Shown here piece by piece: positions 18,835 through 21,126 of a DNA stretch of 21,126 nucleotides. Every line of letters begins with the position of its first letter. Position 1 is the first letter of the stretch. The position numbers were made by a program, and so were the translations under genes. The notes beneath the pieces are model-generated. The model saw only the letters and a program-made list of their open reading frames with translations. It searched no databases and was not told the origin of the DNA. The stretch lies in assembly GCA_009782665.1 (NCBI GenBank), contig WRIP01000007.1, positions 1 through 21,126 of the forward strand, given 5' to 3'. The DNA is from Oscillospiraceae bacterium (GTDB lineage: Bacteria > Bacillota > Clostridia > Oscillospirales > Ruminococcaceae).

Positions 18835-21126
18835 ATATCTGACCTACCTATATATGAATGTAGTTTACTAAGGAGATCTTCGATGTTAATTGGTTTTCCA
18901 ACATGATCATCCATACCGGAGTCAATACATTTTTCAATGTCTTCTCGGAAGACATTTGCGGTCATCGCAATTATGGGGATGGTTTTCGCATTCGGGATAT
19001 CAAGTGCCCTTATTCTTTGAGTAGCCTCGTAACCATCCATATTGGGCATCTGTATATCCATAAAGATGAGGTCATACTGCTCGGGAGCGGCAGTAAACAT
19101 CTCAATCGCTTCGACTCCGTCTTCCGCATTATCTATTGTAATCATGGTAGGTTCAAGCAGTGTCATCACGATCTCACGATTGATCTCTACGTCCTCCACC
19201 AGTAATATATGCTTACCCTCATAGGAAATTACCTCTTGCTCGGGTGTTTCAACTTCCTGTCGGTTGGCACCTATGAGTGAATTGACGACATCTACGATTG
19301 CCGAAGGAAAGATAGGTTTAGTGATGAAACTGTCAATCTTAGCGTCTTTAGCTTCCTCCTCCACGGTACTCCATTCAACAGCGGATACCAGTACAACTGA
19401 AGCCTTTTTATCGCTCGAAGCATGTTGTGCTCTCAACCGACGGGTTAAGGCGATGCCATTCATCCCCGGCAACCTGTAATCGACCAGATAGATGTCATAT
19501 ATACCACTGCGTTCAATCAGCTTGAGTGCGTCTTCTCCACTTTTGCTTACGTCGCATATGGCACCGAATCCGGTGATGACCTCCTTGAGATACTCCAACG
19601 CTAGCGGATCATCGTCGACGGCTAATATGCGTAGATCCACCCAGTTAGGAGCGGTGGGTTCTCGGTCTGCAATGCGCTTAACCTTTATAGTAAAGATGAA
19701 GCTGGCTCCTTTTCCGAGTTCCGATTCAATCCATATTTCACCATCCATCATCTCGACGATACTCTTACTGATAGCAAGACCCAGCCCGGTACCTCCGAAC
19801 TTACGAGAGGTACTGTTGTCAGCCTGCTGGAAAGATTGGAATAGCTTAGCCTGCTGTTCTTGGCTGATCCCTATACCGCTGTCGGAGACAGAGATTCTGA
19901 GTGTACATATATCGTCGAGTTCATCTACAAGACGGGTATCTATAGTGATAAAACCCTGTTCAGGTGTGAATTTCACCGCATTGGACAGCAGATTAGTTAT
20001 GACCTGGGCCAGTCGTTGTTCATCACCATACATAACCCTAGGGATATTCTTGTCGATGTGCACCGATAGATGCAGCAGCTTTTGATCAATTCTATAGTTG
20101 TTGATGGTCACCACACGTTGCAGCATATTCTCAAAACGATACTCGGTAGGTGACAGATCAAACTTACCTGATTCAATCTTAGACACATCAAGTATATCGT
20201 TTATGATACCGAGTAGGTGATTGGAGGCATCCTCGATTTTTTGTATTGCATAGTCCTTTCGCTCTATCTCGGAGGATCCTTTTGCGATGGTAGTCATACC
20301 GATGATCGCGTTCATTGGGGTACGTATCTCATGACTCATGTTGGCTAAGAAGGCACTCTTAGACTTAGATGCTTCATCCGCTTCGATACGCTGTTGCTCT
20401 TTGAGTAGTAGTAGATTCTTCGATTCAGTAATATCCACCAGTGCTCCCGCAACTCGTATCGGATTTGCCTCATCGTCGTGTATAGTCTCTCCGTTGGCGT
20501 GGAAGAACACATACTCTCCCGACATAGTCTTCAGCTGAAATTCGATATCGAACGGGATGGTTCCGGTTTTATCGGTCAGATGCCTCATGAATGCCTCGGT
20601 TGTTCGTTGGAGATCATCCGGATGCAGTGCCTGCATCAAAACCGCTATGTCGTTCGGGAAGTCGGTTTCATCGGAATACCCCAGCATATATCGGAATTCA
20701 TCAGACCAGGTCGCATGAATTATAGGTTTGTCGGTATCGCCTGCTTCAATAACCATATCCCACAACCCTATCTTTGAAGCATGTACCACCAACCCTAGTT
20801 TGGTGAGCTGCAGTTCGTTGACTTCCTGAGCATATTGCAGAGCTAACTCACGTTTGTGTATTTCGGATACGTCGAAGATATAGCATACAATTGCGAAATT
20901 GTTTTCATATTGAATCCGGATAAGCTCAACGATGATATTACACTTTTCTTCATTCAGTTGAATCTCAGCTTCAAACTTCATCTGACCTCTGATAGCAGCG
21001 GTCTGCAGTGCTTCAAACAAAGAGATAGATTTTGATCCATCCGGCTGGAACGGTGGGATGCTTTCCGATATGCGGCGTTCAAAACCGGCGAGTGTATCGG
21101 CTTTTGACTCAAATCCAAAGAAGTCG
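18831..21126 (-). CDS. PAS-containing hybrid histidine kinase with two receivers (5' end missing)
   Basis: Partial gene: the frame stays open to the right edge, adding 35 residues upstream of a TTG at 21020 (for example DFFGFESKADTLAGF), so no start is visible. Reading in order: the end of one PAS-like domain, a helical linker, a second PAS domain (about nt 20790-20400; SDEFRYMLGYSDE, then GALVDITESK), and HisKA with phospho-acceptor His at 20333-20331. HATPase (NLLSNAVKF, DSGIGIS, GGTGLGLAIS) and two receivers follow, with phosphorylatable Asp at 19481-19479 (LVDYRLPGMNG) and 19058-19056 (FMDIQMPNMDG). The HisKA-HATPase core and last receiver closely match the next gene, pointing to duplication, but the outer domains differ. 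The stop overlaps the next gene's ATG by 4 nt. Probably cytoplasmic in the visible part; membrane or sensor parts may lie outside the window. Confidence 0.92.
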   Translation of the reverse strand, partial: DFFGFESKADTLAGFERRISESIPPFQPDGSKSISLFEALQTAAIRGQMKFEAEIQLNEEKCNIIVELIRIQYENNFAIVCYIFDVSEIHKRELALQYAQEVNELQLTKLGLVVHASKIGLWDMVIEAGDTDKPIIHATWSDEFRYMLGYSDETDFPNDIAVLMQALHPDDLQRTTEAFMRHLTDKTGTIPFDIEFQLKTMSGEYVFFHANGETIHDDEANPIRVAGALVDITESKNLLLLKEQQRIEADEASKSKSAFLANMSHEIRTPMNAIIGMTTIAKGSSEIERKDYAIQKIEDASNHLLGIINDILDVSKIESGKFDLSPTEYRFENMLQRVVTINNYRIDQKLLHLSVHIDKNIPRVMYGDEQRLAQVITNLLSNAVKFTPEQGFITIDTRLVDELDDICTLRISVSDSGIGISQEQQAKLFQSFQQADNSTSRKFGGTGLGLAISKSIVEMMDGEIWIESELGKGASFIFTIKVKRIADREPTAPNWVDLRILAVDDDPLALEYLKEVITGFGAICDVSKSGEDALKLIERSGIYDIYLVDYRLPGMNGIALTRRLRAQHASSDKKASVVLVSAVEWSTVEEEAKDAKIDSFITKPIFPSAIVDVVNSLIGANRQEVETPEQEVISYEGKHILLVEDVEINREIVMTLLEPTMITIDNAEDGVEAIEMFTAAPEQYDLIFMDIQMPNMDGYEATQRIRALDIPNAKTIPIIAMTANVFREDIEKCIDSGMDDHVGKPINIEDLLSKLHSYIGRSDI

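Noticed and set aside
19492..20085. 197-codon open frame on the plus strand inside the second kinase
   Set aside because: Shadow of the HisKA/HATPase coding sequence; the minus-strand frame has complete catalytic motifs.
1..21126. CRISPR array, transposon or prophage
   Set aside because: No regularly spaced repeats, transposase, integrase or phage structural genes were seen on either strand.

Overview
The window reads as chromosomal DNA of a low-to-mid GC Gram-positive-type bacterium, most likely a Bacillota/Clostridia-like anaerobe. The basis is strong Shine-Dalgarno sites (GGAGG, AGAGGTGAT, GGAGGTGA), TTG and GTG starts, A/T-rich sigma-A-type promoters, a tRNA with encoded CCA, and gene families common in that group (ECF S component, C_GCAxxG_C_C protein, AEC carrier, CBM9-like protein, large hybrid kinases with SBP domains). 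This is inference from gene content; no phylogenetic marker is present. I see no CRISPR array, transposase, phage gene, rRNA or replication origin.

Layout. 1-2.9 kb: a TPR plus leucine-rich-repeat lipoprotein (-), a doubtful 69-codon ORF directly upstream of it, an ECF-type S component (+), and an AmiS/UreI amide or urea channel (-). The last two converge on a bidirectional terminator. 3.2-7.4 kb: a glycerate kinase (+) converges on a three-gene operon (-) encoding a beta-hydroxyacid dehydrogenase, a four-carbon acid-sugar kinase and a cysteine hydrolase. Together these look like a small-acid catabolic locus. 7.5-9.1 kb: a novel lipoprotein and glucosamine-6-phosphate deaminase (-). 9.2-10.6 kb: a C_GCAxxG_C_C redox-type protein and an AEC permease in one operon. 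10.76 kb: tRNA-Pro(UGG) on the minus strand with its own promoter and terminator. 10.9-12.5 kb: an SDR oxidoreductase (+) converges on a CBM9-like protein plus a 40-aa membrane protein (-). 12.6-15.5 kb: a SUV3-like helicase with a C-terminal zinc knuckle, then an aldo/keto reductase with its own extended -10 promoter and terminator. 15.5-21.1 kb: two overlapping, paralogous hybrid histidine kinases (-). One carries tandem extracytoplasmic solute-binding domains and a C-terminal hemerythrin. The other has PAS domains and two receivers and runs off the right edge.

How the parts may work together. The dehydrogenase (tartronate-semialdehyde or threonate type), the four-carbon acid kinase and the glycerate kinase could feed C3/C4 hydroxy-acids into lower glycolysis. 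The cysteine hydrolase and the AmiS/UreI channel may handle an amide or urea moiety of the same substrate; that link is speculative. The two kinases share near-identical transmitter cores and are probably co-translated, so they may act as one signalling unit sensing extracellular solutes plus O2 or redox state. No DNA-binding response regulator lies in the window.

The less ordinary items are the hybrid kinase pair, the bacterial SUV3-like helicase, the acid-sugar kinase locus without its expected aldolase or decarboxylase, and the 40-aa membrane protein at 11728-11850.
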